Positions 1-6,079 of a stretch of 7,183 nt of DNA are shown one piece after another. The number at the start of each line of letters is the position of its first letter. The stretch's first letter is position 1. This DNA is from Bacillota bacterium. GTDB taxonomy: Bacteria > Bacillota > Clostridia > Christensenellales > CAG-138. The translations under genes and the position numbers were made by a program. Location of the stretch: the NCBI GenBank assembly GCA_023453725.1, contig JAEXTB010000274.1:1-7183 (forward strand), read 5' to 3'. The notes beneath the pieces are model-generated. The model saw only the letters and a program-made list of their open reading frames with translations, did no database searches and was not told the origin of the DNA.

Positions 1-1
1 G

Positions 2-361
2 TTTTCTACACCGGATGAAATGCGTTTTATTTTGCAAAACCTGCTTAAAGCAGTCAGCGAACGGCTTCCCGTACAGGAAGAAACATGGTACGACCTGAAG
101 GTAATATTATACGAACTTTGCTCAAATGCGCTTGAGCATGGAAAGTTTCCCGCAGAAGTCATTGCGGCGGTATGCAAAAAGGATCATTTCCTGCATGTGC
201 TTGTGTCCGATTCCGGAGAAGGGTTTTGCCCGGATGGCTGCTTGCCGACGGGTCTGGAAGAAGAACGGGGCAGGGGATTGCAAATTGTCCATTCGCTTGC
301 CGATGAGATTATATTTAACAGCGCAGCGAACAAGGTACTGGTAAAACTCCATATTACCTGA
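2..361 (+). CDS. HATPase-fold protein (SpoIIAB/RsbW-like anti-sigma or regulatory ATPase), 5'-partial
   Basis: The frame is open to the left edge, and the ATG at position 20 has no ribosome binding site. That ATG is therefore probably internal and the true start lies upstream, leaving about 119 visible residues. Counting from that ATG, the visible part holds the GHKL ATP-binding boxes in order: an N box (ELCSNALEHG, residues 32-41, with E32 and N36), a G1 box (SDSGEGF, 63-69) and a G2 box (GRGLQIV, 84-90). The short length after the G2 box, and no second domain, resemble stand-alone anti-sigma factor kinases of the RsbW/SpoIIAB group rather than sensor kinases. Such proteins bind a sigma factor or phosphorylate an anti-anti-sigma (STAS) partner in the cytoplasm; the partner here would lie upstream and cannot be seen. 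A strong terminator follows directly, so this is the last gene of its transcript. The fold is well supported, but the exact role is inference. Confidence 0.8.
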   Translation, partial: FSTPDEMRFILQNLLKAVSERLPVQEETWYDLKVILYELCSNALEHGKFPAEVIAAVCKKDHFLHVLVSDSGEGFCPDGCLPTGLEEERGRGLQIVHSLADEIIFNSAANKVLVKLHIT

Positions 362-381
362 AATGCAGGCACATATTATCG

Positions 382-416
382 GCATACGGGACAAAGAGTA
401 TCCCGTATGCTTTTTT
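382..416 (+). terminator. Intrinsic terminator after the HATPase gene
   Basis: A perfect 10-bp stem (382-391 GCATACGGGA paired with 401-410 TCCCGTATGC) with a 9-base loop is followed at once by six T residues and more T-rich sequence. It sits 20 bases after the stop codon. The opposite strand has no T run after the hairpin, so it acts in the plus direction only and separates the upstream unit from purA. Confidence 0.93.
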
Positions 417-445
417 ATTTTGGCCTCGCTTTCACAAATTGTCAC

Positions 446-500
446 ATACACGAACATTGTCCCGTAATATACAAATATCTTATAGGTTTATACGAACAAA
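446..500 (+). promoter_or_regulatory. Two PurBox-like sites upstream of purA
   Basis: Two direct copies of TAYACGAACA begin at 447 and 489, a 42-base step, close to four helical turns. Compared with the PurR box known from Bacillus and Lactococcus (AWWWCCGAACWWT), 446-458 matches about 11 of 13 positions and 488-500 about 10 of 13. Both keep the CGAAC core, but the C before it is A in both. They lie upstream of the purA -35 at 525, the usual zone for PurR. Control by a PurR-type regulator is an inference. Bacillus boxes are usually inverted, whereas these are direct, and I cannot see whether the organism has PurR. Confidence 0.4.
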
Positions 501-524
501 CAACAGGAAACAAGGAATTATTAT

Positions 525-554
525 TTGACTTACGTCTTTCGCGTAGGGTACTAT
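525..554 (+). promoter_or_regulatory. purA-purB promoter (sigma-A type)
   Basis: A -35 TTGACT (525-530) and a -10 TACTAT (549-554) are separated by 18 bases. The expected start of transcription is near 561, giving a leader of about 35 bases. No purine riboswitch-like structure fits in that length, so any control would act on initiation. Confidence 0.7.
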
Positions 555-565
555 TAGGAAGGAAA

Positions 566-588
566 AGGCGTAAAGACGCTTAAGGAGG
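566..588 (+). promoter_or_regulatory. 5'-end hairpin abutting the purA ribosome binding site
   Basis: Bases 566-571 (AGGCGT) pair with 576-581 (ACGCTT) around a four-base loop, with one G-T wobble. The Shine-Dalgarno AAGGAGG (582-588) begins on the next base, 7 bases before the ATG at 596. The hairpin would sit almost at the 5' end of the predicted mRNA, where such stems often protect the transcript. The ribosome binding site is obvious; a role for the hairpin is speculative. Confidence 0.45.
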
Positions 589-595
589 AAACCAA

Positions 596-1870
596 ATGTC
601 AACCTGTGCGATTGTAGGGATTAACTGGGGCGATGAAGGCAAGGGCCGCATGGTCGATCTTCTTGCCAGCCAATATGATATTGTCGTGCGCTATCAGGGC
701 GGCAGCAACGCCGGCCATACGGTCATCAATGAATATGGAAAATTTGCGTTGAACCTGATACCGTCCGGTATTTTCCGCCCGGATGTCGTCAATATACTCG
801 GCAATGGCACAGTGGTGGATTTGGAGCACCTGTGCGGAGAAATCGGCCGTCTGAAAGCCGCGGGTATTTCCATAACGCCGGAGAACCTGAAAATCAGCGA
901 CCGCAGCATTATCGTGTTTCCCTTCCATAAAGACCAGGATGGTTTGGAGGAAGCGCGTCTGAAGGATGCCAAGTATGGCTCCACCAAGCGCGGCATTGCG
1001 CCTGTCTATAGCGACAAGTACCAGAAAAAAGGCATCCAGATGGGCGACCTGCTGCTGCCCGATGTTCTTAACAAGCACCTCAAAACAGTTTTGGAATGGA
1101 AGAACCTCATGCTTACAAGCATGTACGGCGCAAAACCGTATGCTTACGAGGATATTCTGGAATGGCTCAACAAATTCGGCGGCGAGCTCAAGCCGTTTAT
1201 TACGGACACCGGCGCTTACCTCTATGAAGCGCACAAGGCGAAAAAGCGTATCCTGTTTGAGGCGCAGCTGGGTGCGTTGCGGGATATTGAATTTGGCATC
1301 TATCCGTTTACCTCCTCCTCTTCACCGCTTGCGGCGTACGCGCCGCTTGGCGCCGGTGTGCCCGGCGTAAAGGTGGACGAGGTCTTGGGCATTGTCAAGG
1401 CGTATTCTACCTGCGTCGGGGAAGGTCCTTTTGTTTCGGAATGGTTTGGCCCGGAGGCGGAAGCTCTGCGTGAGGCAGGCGGCGAGTATGGCGCAGCCAC
1501 AGGCCGTCCGCGCCGTGTTGGCCCGTTTGACGTAGTGGCTACCCGGTATGGCGTCCGCGTACAGGGGGCTACCGGTATTGCGCTTACCAAGATGGACGTG
1601 CTTTCCTATATGGAGCGTATTCCCGTCTGCGTTGCCTACAAAATTGACGGCAAGACGGTGACGGAGTTCCCGTTTACGCCGCTGCTTGATAATGCCGAAC
1701 CCGTCATTGAATATCTTCCCGGCTGGAAGGAAGACATCTCCAAAGTGCGCCGTTTTGAAGATCTTCCAAAGGCAGCGCAGGAGTACGTGCTCTATATCGA
1801 ACGTGTCTTGGAGTGCGCCATACCGTATGTTTCCGTTGGGCCGGACAGGGAAGCGCTGATCATGCGCTAA
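596..1870 (+). CDS. purA: Adenylosuccinate synthetase
   Basis: Cytoplasmic homodimeric enzyme that joins IMP and aspartate using GTP to make adenylosuccinate, the first committed step to AMP. The product is 424 residues, the normal family length. The glycine-rich GTP/catalytic loop is WGDEGKG (11-17, with D13 and K16), followed by GSNAGHTV (36-43, with H41), GSTKRGIAPVYSDK (128-141), the FEAQLGALRDIEFG stretch (221-234, with Q224), the aspartate loop ATGRPRR (301-307), the guanine-site TKMD (331-334), and VGPDR near the C-terminus (414-418). The start has a strong AAGGAGG 7 bases upstream. Several positions differ from the usual bacterial consensus: GSTKR in place of GTTGR, and KK at 144-145 where E. 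coli-type enzymes have the RR that reaches the partner subunit's IMP. The TK version also occurs in eukaryotic enzymes. The core catalytic residues are intact, so it should be active. It is followed by purB 19 bases downstream in the same transcript. Confidence 0.97.
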   Translation: MSTCAIVGINWGDEGKGRMVDLLASQYDIVVRYQGGSNAGHTVINEYGKFALNLIPSGIFRPDVVNILGNGTVVDLEHLCGEIGRLKAAGISITPENLKISDRSIIVFPFHKDQDGLEEARLKDAKYGSTKRGIAPVYSDKYQKKGIQMGDLLLPDVLNKHLKTVLEWKNLMLTSMYGAKPYAYEDILEWLNKFGGELKPFITDTGAYLYEAHKAKKRILFEAQLGALRDIEFGIYPFTSSSSPLAAYAPLGAGVPGVKVDEVLGIVKAYSTCVGEGPFVSEWFGPEAEALREAGGEYGAATGRPRRVGPFDVVATRYGVRVQGATGIALTKMDVLSYMERIPVCVAYKIDGKTVTEFPFTPLLDNAEPVIEYLPGWKEDISKVRRFEDLPKAAQEYVLYIERVLECAIPYVSVGPDREALIMR

Positions 1871-1889
1871 AAAGAACGGGAGGGGTTGT

Positions 1890-3323
1890 ATGCAACATAC
1901 GGATACCTATGAGAGCCCCCTGTGCAGCCGCTATGCGTCAAAAGACATGCAGCGGCTGTTCTCTGCCGACACGCGTACCATTACATGGAGAAAGCTGTGG
2001 GTGGCGCTTGCCGAAGCCGAACACGCGCTCGGCCTTCCTGTTACAGAAGAACAGGTGGAAGAATTGCGCGCGCACGTTTCGGATATCGATTATATCGCCA
2101 TTTCGGAAAAAGAAAAACAGAACCGACATGATGTGATGGCGCATGTCCATGGCTACGGGCTTGTCTGCCCTAAGGCCGCAGGCATTATCCACCTGGGCGC
2201 GACAAGCTGCTATGTAACGGACAATGCGGATATTCTTATCTACCGTGACGCGCTCGATGTTACGTTAAAAAAGCTTCTTGGCGTTATCCAAAACCTTGCT
2301 TGCTTTGCAAAGGAGCATCGTGCGCTTCCTACGCTCGGATACACGCATTTTCAGCCTGCGCAGCCGGTCACGGTGGGAAAGCGCGCTTCGCTTTGGATGC
2401 AGGATTTTGTCATGGACGTAGAAGAATTGCTGTTTGTGCGGAATAGTTTGCGCCTGTTGGGCAGCAAAGGAACGACCGGAACGCAGGCCAGCTTTTTAGA
2501 GCTGTTTGACGGAGACCATGATAAGGTAAAGCGTCTTGACCAAATGATAGCGGAAGCGTTTTCTATGCCGGGTTCTTACCCGGTATCCGGCCAGACATAC
2601 CCAAGAAAAGCCGATTCGCGCATTCTCAATATGCTTTCCGCCATTGCGCAGAGCGCATACCGTTTTGCCAACGATCTTCGGCTGCTCCAGCACGAGCATG
2701 AAGTGGAGGAACCGTTTGAAAAAGGGCAGGTGGGATCATCCGCCATGGCCTACAAGCGCAACCCCATGCGCAGCGAGCGCATTTGCTCGCTCGCACGCTA
2801 TGTGATGGCAAATGCCCAGAACGCAGCTATGACGGCATCCACACAGTGGCTGGAGCGTACGCTTGACGATTCTGCAAACAGGCGTATTTCCATTCCTGAA
2901 GGGTTTTTGGCGGTGGACGCTGTTTTAAACCTGATGCTTAACGTGACGGATGGATTAAAGGTATATCCTGCCGTTATCCGCAAGAACCTGATGGAGCAGA
3001 TGCCCTTTATGGCGACGGAAAACCTTCTGATGGAAGCGGTCAAGCGCGGGGGAGACCGGCAGGTATTGCATGAAATCATTCGCGAACACTCTATGGCGGC
3101 CGCCATGCGCATGAAAGAGGAAGGCGCCCCCTGTGATCTGTTGGACCGCCTGGCAGCGGATCCGCGTATGGGGCTTACGGTAAGCGATCTCAACAACATA
3201 TTAGAACCGGCGGCATATATCGGCCGTGCGCCCGAACAGGTGCTGGAGTATCTCAGCAACGTTGTGGAGCCGGTGCTCGAAGCCTGCGGCGCGAAAAAGG
3301 TTACAGCGGACATTCAGGTTTAA
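1890..3323 (+). CDS. purB: Adenylosuccinate lyase (ADSL-type)
   Basis: Homotetrameric lyase of the fumarase/aspartase superfamily. It releases fumarate from adenylosuccinate to give AMP, and from SAICAR to give AICAR in de novo purine synthesis. The product is 477 residues, longer than the roughly 430 of Bacillus PurB and close to animal ADSL. Many blocks match the animal enzyme as I remember it: RHDVMAHVH (79-87), KAAGIIHLGATSCYV (95-109), THFQPAQ (152-158, containing the catalytic-type His153), GTTGTQASFL (194-203), ERTLDDSANRRI (322-333) and PFMATENLLM (372-381). The superfamily signature is GSSAMAYKRNP (282-292), with the mobile-loop catalytic serine at 283 or 284; the usual Pro after AM is Ala here. 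A GGGAGGGG ribosome binding site (1878-1885) precedes the ATG. The stop codon is one base from the end of convergent mntP, and no terminator lies between them. Confidence 0.97.
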   Translation: MQHTDTYESPLCSRYASKDMQRLFSADTRTITWRKLWVALAEAEHALGLPVTEEQVEELRAHVSDIDYIAISEKEKQNRHDVMAHVHGYGLVCPKAAGIIHLGATSCYVTDNADILIYRDALDVTLKKLLGVIQNLACFAKEHRALPTLGYTHFQPAQPVTVGKRASLWMQDFVMDVEELLFVRNSLRLLGSKGTTGTQASFLELFDGDHDKVKRLDQMIAEAFSMPGSYPVSGQTYPRKADSRILNMLSAIAQSAYRFANDLRLLQHEHEVEEPFEKGQVGSSAMAYKRNPMRSERICSLARYVMANAQNAAMTASTQWLERTLDDSANRRISIPEGFLAVDAVLNLMLNVTDGLKVYPAVIRKNLMEQMPFMATENLLMEAVKRGGDRQVLHEIIREHSMAAAMRMKEEGAPCDLLDRLAADPRMGLTVSDLNNILEPAAYIGRAPEQVLEYLSNVVEPVLEACGAKKVTADIQV

Positions 3324-3324
3324 T

Positions 3325-3888
3325 TTAACCGAACAGATGCTCAAGCAATATCTTCACACCGATGAGGATCAGCATAATGCCGCCTAAAATTTCGGCTCTT
3401 CGCTGGAACATACAGCCAACCCTGTGGCCGATCATCACGCCAACAAAGCACATGACTGCTGTAACTGCGCCGATCACGGCGGCACAGGGTACAATTGCGA
3501 CATGCTGTATGGCAAGGCTGATGCCCGCTGCAAGCGCGTCAATGCTTGTCGCCAAAGCGAGCACAAAAAGCGTGCGTGTGTTGGAAATGCCCGGCGGCGG
3601 TGCACAATTGTCTGTGATGCGGGCGCTGTCCCGGATCATGCGGATGCCGATAAAAGAGAGCAACCCCAGTCCTACCCAGTGGTCAATGTTCTCAATGTAT
3701 TCGTCCACCGTTATCCCTGCAAGATACCCCAAAGCTGGCATCATGGCCTGGAATAAGCCAAATAGCAAGGCCACTTTCAGTGCGTGCCCCGGCTGGAGCG
3801 TCTTCATGCGGATGCCTTCAGAGATGGCTACGGTGAACGCATCCATCCCCAGGGCCACGGCAAGCAGCAAAAGCTCGTAATGTTCCAA
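3325..3888 (-). CDS. mntP: Manganese efflux pump MntP
   Basis: Small inner-membrane exporter that lowers cytoplasmic Mn(II). The 187-residue protein has about six hydrophobic segments arranged as two homologous halves, as in the MntP/YebN (DUF204) family. Each half carries the family's intramembrane aspartate motif: GMDAF (14-18, D16) and ATSIDALAAG (113-122, D117). The reading frame extends two codons further to a TTG at 3894, but the Shine-Dalgarno AAGGGAGG (3896-3903 on the minus strand) leaves only one base before that codon. The TTG at 3888 has a 7-base spacer and places the first aspartate at position 16, as in E. coli MntP, so I chose 3888. It converges on purB with one base between the stops. 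No yybP-ykoY manganese riboswitch is visible upstream; regulation, if any, may use an MntR-like site near the ribosome binding site. Confidence 0.92.
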   Translation of the reverse strand: MEHYELLLLAVALGMDAFTVAISEGIRMKTLQPGHALKVALLFGLFQAMMPALGYLAGITVDEYIENIDHWVGLGLLSFIGIRMIRDSARITDNCAPPPGISNTRTLFVLALATSIDALAAGISLAIQHVAIVPCAAVIGAVTAVMCFVGVMIGHRVGCMFQRRAEILGGIMLILIGVKILLEHLFG

Positions 3889-3952
3889 ACGCAAGCCTCC
3901 CTTAAAGCAAAGCGCTGTTTTGCGCCGGTAGAAGTCCTTACCTCAAAATGGT

Positions 3953-3980
3953 AGTATGGGCGATACCGTTTCATGACCAA
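3953..3980 (-). promoter_or_regulatory. Possible mntP promoter
   Basis: On the minus strand a TTGGTC (3980-3975) and a CATACT (3958-3953) lie 16 bases apart, about 65 bases before the preferred TTG start. Both elements are imperfect, so this is a candidate only. It lies just downstream of a terminator-like hairpin on the same strand, which fits an independent mntP transcript. Confidence 0.35.
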
Positions 3981-3985
3981 AAAGC

Positions 3986-4015
3986 AAAAAAATACCGAAA
4001 AGCATTGCTTTTTGG
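3986..4015 (-). terminator. Minus-strand terminator-like hairpin upstream of mntP
   Basis: Read on the minus strand, CCAAAAAGC (4015-4007) pairs with GCTTTTCGG (4003-3995) around a three-base loop with one A-C mismatch, and TATTTTTTT follows. It could stop antisense transcription from the rimP side before mntP, or attenuate a longer mntP leader. The plus strand forms the same stem without the mismatch but has no T tract after it. The stem is A/T-rich, so strength is uncertain. Confidence 0.45.
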
Positions 4016-4022
4016 AATACGC

Positions 4023-4051
4023 TTGCCAACATGGTAAGGGCGTGCTATAAT
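4023..4051 (+). promoter_or_regulatory. rimP-nusA-infB operon promoter
   Basis: TTGCCA (4023-4028) and a perfect TATAAT (4046-4051) are 17 bases apart, with a TGC extension directly before the -10. This is the strongest promoter in the window and fits a highly expressed translation operon. Transcription should begin near 4058, leaving a leader of about 100 bases before rimP. Confidence 0.85.
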
Positions 4052-4080
4052 ACAACATGTCGGAATTGTTGGCGTGTTAG

Positions 4081-4110
4081 GAGAGTGGGGAGTCCCACTC
4101 TTTCATTTTG
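4081..4110 (+). promoter_or_regulatory. rimP leader hairpin with interrupted U tract (possible attenuator)
   Basis: Bases 4082-4089 (AGAGTGGG) pair perfectly with 4094-4101 (CCCACTCT) around a four-base loop, then TTCATTTTG follows. The shape is that of a weak intrinsic terminator whose U tract is broken by CA. It lies about 25 bases into the transcript and well before the rimP start. A second small GC stem (4125-4129 with 4133-4137) lies between it and the ribosome binding site. Attenuation, possibly responding to NusA, is an inference from the position and the known NusA autoregulation in other bacteria. Confidence 0.55.
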
Positions 4111-4158
4111 ATAAGACGTTCTGCCGCCCGGCGGGCGATTAAAAACGGAGGGTATTGA

Positions 4159-4614
4159 TTGAAGACTGTTGACGTGGTGCAGGCATTGGTGCAAGGCGCC
4201 GTATCGGATTTAGGTTACGAACTGATCGATGTTGAATTTCAAAAAGAGCAAACAGATTGGATTCTTACATTATATATAGATTCACCAAACGGAATTACCG
4301 TGGATGATTGTGAACGGGTGAGCCGCGCTGTTGAGCCAATGCTTGACGAGGCGGATCCTATTGCGCAATCCTATTTTTTAAGCGTTTCTTCGCCGGGGCT
4401 TGATCGGCCGCTGAAGAAGGAGCGGGATTTTGAACGTAATTTAAACAAGGATATTGTTATCAAGCTTTATGCGCCGCAGGATAAGAAGAAAGAGTTCATC
4501 GGCACCCTGCTGCGTTTTGATGCGGAAAAGCTTACTATAGCGGAGAAGAACGGCAAAGAGCGGACCATACTCCGTAAGGATGCCGCGAATATCCGGCCGC
4601 ATATCGTTTTTTAA
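4159..4614 (+). CDS. rimP: Ribosome maturation factor RimP
   Basis: Cytoplasmic factor that helps assemble the 30S subunit, acting early in 3' domain maturation. At 151 residues it has the usual length. The N-terminal alpha/beta domain (about 1-85) ends in the family signature LSVSSPGLDRPL (74-85), and an SH3-like C-terminal domain (about 90-151) follows. Translation starts at TTG: GGAGGG (4147-4152) is 6 bases upstream, an in-frame TGA (4156-4158) directly precedes the TTG, and the next possible start is too far from the ribosome binding site. As first gene of the operon it sits behind a structured leader. It is followed by nusA after 55 bases, the standard rimP-nusA order. Confidence 0.96.
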   Translation: MKTVDVVQALVQGAVSDLGYELIDVEFQKEQTDWILTLYIDSPNGITVDDCERVSRAVEPMLDEADPIAQSYFLSVSSPGLDRPLKKERDFERNLNKDIVIKLYAPQDKKKEFIGTLLRFDAEKLTIAEKNGKERTILRKDAANIRPHIVF

Positions 4615-4622
4615 TAAAAAAC
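4606..4622 (+). repeat. AT-only inverted repeat over the rimP stop codon
   Basis: G plus six T (4606-4612) pairs with six A plus C (4616-4622) around a three-base loop; the TAA stop of rimP lies inside it. The stem is seven bp with one G-C pair at its base. It is too weak and wrongly ordered for an intrinsic terminator on the plus strand. It may only reflect local AT richness. Confidence 0.35.
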
Positions 4623-4669
4623 AAACTAAGAAGACCATTTCATTTGATAGAGTAAGGGGAGTGCGAACC

Positions 4670-5767
4670 ATGAATGCCGAATTTATTAATGCGCTCAACG
4701 CCATAGAAAAAGAGCGCGGCATCAACAAAGAAATATTGATCGACGCGGTGGAAAACGCGTTGATTTCCGCTTACCGCCGTAATTTCGGCACCTCCAACAA
4801 CGTTCGTGCGGAAGTGGATAGGGATACCGGAGAAATCCAGCTTTACGCTTCCAAATCCGTTGTTGAAGTGGTGGAAAATCAGCACTCTGAAATTTCCGTG
4901 GAAAACGCGCGCAAGATCAACACCCTCTATGAGGTGGGTGATGTCTTAGAAGAAGAGGTCAAGCCCAAGAACTTTGGCCGTATCGCAGCGCAGACCGCCA
5001 AACAGGTGGTGGTGCAGCGCATCCGCGAGGCTGAGCGCGGCGTCATCTATGATGAATATGTGGAAAAAGAGAATGAGGTATTGACGGCCATCGTGCAGCG
5101 CGTGGAAAAGAGCGGCGCATATGTGGAGCTTGGCAAAACCGACGGCCTCTTAGCGCCCAATGAGATGATCCCCGGCGAAAGCTTTGAAAGCAATGACCGT
5201 ATCAAGGTCTATGTGCTCGAAGTGCGTAAAACCAACAAAGGGCCGCAGGTGCTTGTCTCCCGTACGCATCCGGGCCTTGTGAAGCGTTTGTTTGAACTTG
5301 AAGTGCCGGAAATCCAATCCGGTATCGTACAGATCCGTTCCATCGCGCGCGAAGCGGGCTTCCGCACCAAGGTGGCCGTTTCTTCCAATGATACGCAGGT
5401 GGATCCGGTGGGCGCGTGCGTTGGCCAGCGGGGCATCCGTGTGGAACGCATCGTGGCTGAGCTTCACAATGAAAAGATTGATATCATTGAATGGGATCCG
5501 GATTCTGCGGTGTATATCGCAAAGGCGTTGAGTCCTGCAAAGGTTCTCATGGTATATATCAACGAGGCGGAGAAGGCCGCAAAGGTCATCGTGCCCGATA
5601 ATCAGCTTTCCCTTGCCATTGGCAAGGAAGGCCAGAACGCCCGCCTTGCAGCCAAGCTGACCGGCTGGAAGATTGACATTAAGAACCAATCCCAGGCGGA
5701 AGAAGCCATGGTCAACATGTTCAGCGAGCCTACGGTGCCTGACGAAGAGGAAGAAGACCTTTTCTAA
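4670..5767 (+). CDS. nusA: Transcription termination/antitermination factor NusA
   Basis: RNA polymerase-associated protein that modulates pausing, intrinsic termination and antitermination. It has 365 residues, the short Gram-positive form. In order: an N-terminal polymerase-binding domain (about 1-125, beginning MNAEFINALNAIEKE), an S1 domain (about 130-200, including ENEVLTAIVQRVEKSGAYVE), KH1 with a GQRG loop (252-255), and KH2 with GKEGQNARLAAKLTGW (318-333). It ends in a short acidic tail, PDEEEEDLF. It lacks the C-terminal acidic repeats of proteobacterial NusA. The ATG at 4670 is chosen because AAGGGGAG (4654-4661) lies 8 bases upstream. An in-frame GTG at 4661 would overlap that site, and the frame running back into rimP is not a plausible start. 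ylxR follows after 39 bases. Confidence 0.97.
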   Translation: MNAEFINALNAIEKERGINKEILIDAVENALISAYRRNFGTSNNVRAEVDRDTGEIQLYASKSVVEVVENQHSEISVENARKINTLYEVGDVLEEEVKPKNFGRIAAQTAKQVVVQRIREAERGVIYDEYVEKENEVLTAIVQRVEKSGAYVELGKTDGLLAPNEMIPGESFESNDRIKVYVLEVRKTNKGPQVLVSRTHPGLVKRLFELEVPEIQSGIVQIRSIAREAGFRTKVAVSSNDTQVDPVGACVGQRGIRVERIVAELHNEKIDIIEWDPDSAVYIAKALSPAKVLMVYINEAEKAAKVIVPDNQLSLAIGKEGQNARLAAKLTGWKIDIKNQSQAEEAMVNMFSEPTVPDEEEEDLF

Positions 5768-5806
5768 GCGCCACAACCAGTTTATAAAAGAGATGCGGGG
5801 TGCGGT

Positions 5807-6079
5807 ATGGCGGCAAAAAAAATGCCGATGCGCATGTGTGTCGGGTGCCGTGTGATGCGGCCAAAAAAAGAGATGCTGCGCGTTGTTCGTTCCGCGGAGG
5901 GGCAGGTAAGCATTGACCCAACTGGAAAGGCGGCAGGCCGCGGTGCTTATATCTGCAAGGATATTGCCTGCCTGGAACGCGCCATTAAGACGCGGGGGCT
6001 GGAGCGGGCGTTTGAACAAAGGGTGGAGCCGGAGCTTTATGAAACGCTCAAAGCGGATTTTATAAAACAGTATGGATGA
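5807..6079 (+). CDS. ylxR: YlxR/RnpM family RNA-binding protein (DUF448)
   Basis: Small basic protein of 90 residues found between nusA and infB in many Gram-positive bacteria. The family signatures are present: MRMCVGCR near the N-terminus (8-15, with C11 and C14) and GRGAYIC (44-50), with a further Cys at 55. In Bacillus subtilis the protein has been reported to bind RNase P RNA and has been named RnpM; older work treated it as a possible nucleic-acid-binding regulator. The start has a poor GCGGGG ribosome binding site (5796-5800), and a run of eight A (5815-5822) follows the fourth codon. An internal ATG at 5822 would give a protein five residues shorter. Its end overlaps the ylxQ start by 8 bases. 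Confidence 0.93.
   Translation: MAAKKMPMRMCVGCRVMRPKKEMLRVVRSAEGQVSIDPTGKAAGRGAYICKDIACLERAIKTRGLERAFEQRVEPELYETLKADFIKQYG

Noticed and set aside
457..486. Second promoter before purA (TTGTCC with TATAGG, 18-base spacer)
   Set aside because: Both boxes are weaker than the pair at 525-554, and the region is AT-rich enough to produce such matches by chance.
362..595. Purine riboswitch before purA
   Set aside because: The predicted transcript start leaves only about 35 leader bases, and no three-way junction pattern is visible upstream.
599..1234. Open frame of 211 codons on the minus strand inside purA
   Set aside because: It lies fully antisense to a highly conserved gene with no family signature; it is a shadow frame.
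3362..3880. Open frame of 172 codons on the plus strand opposite mntP
   Set aside because: The minus-strand frame encodes a clear MntP with both aspartate motifs; the plus frame has Met/Ser/Pro-rich shadow composition.
3889..4158. yybP-ykoY manganese riboswitch expected before mntP
   Set aside because: The minus-strand leader lacks the paired conserved loops of that class. The GGGGAG on the plus strand near 4087 belongs to the rimP leader hairpin.
5793..5806. Alternative ylxR start at ATG 5793
   Set aside because: It is not in frame with ylxR; it is 14 bases from the accepted start.
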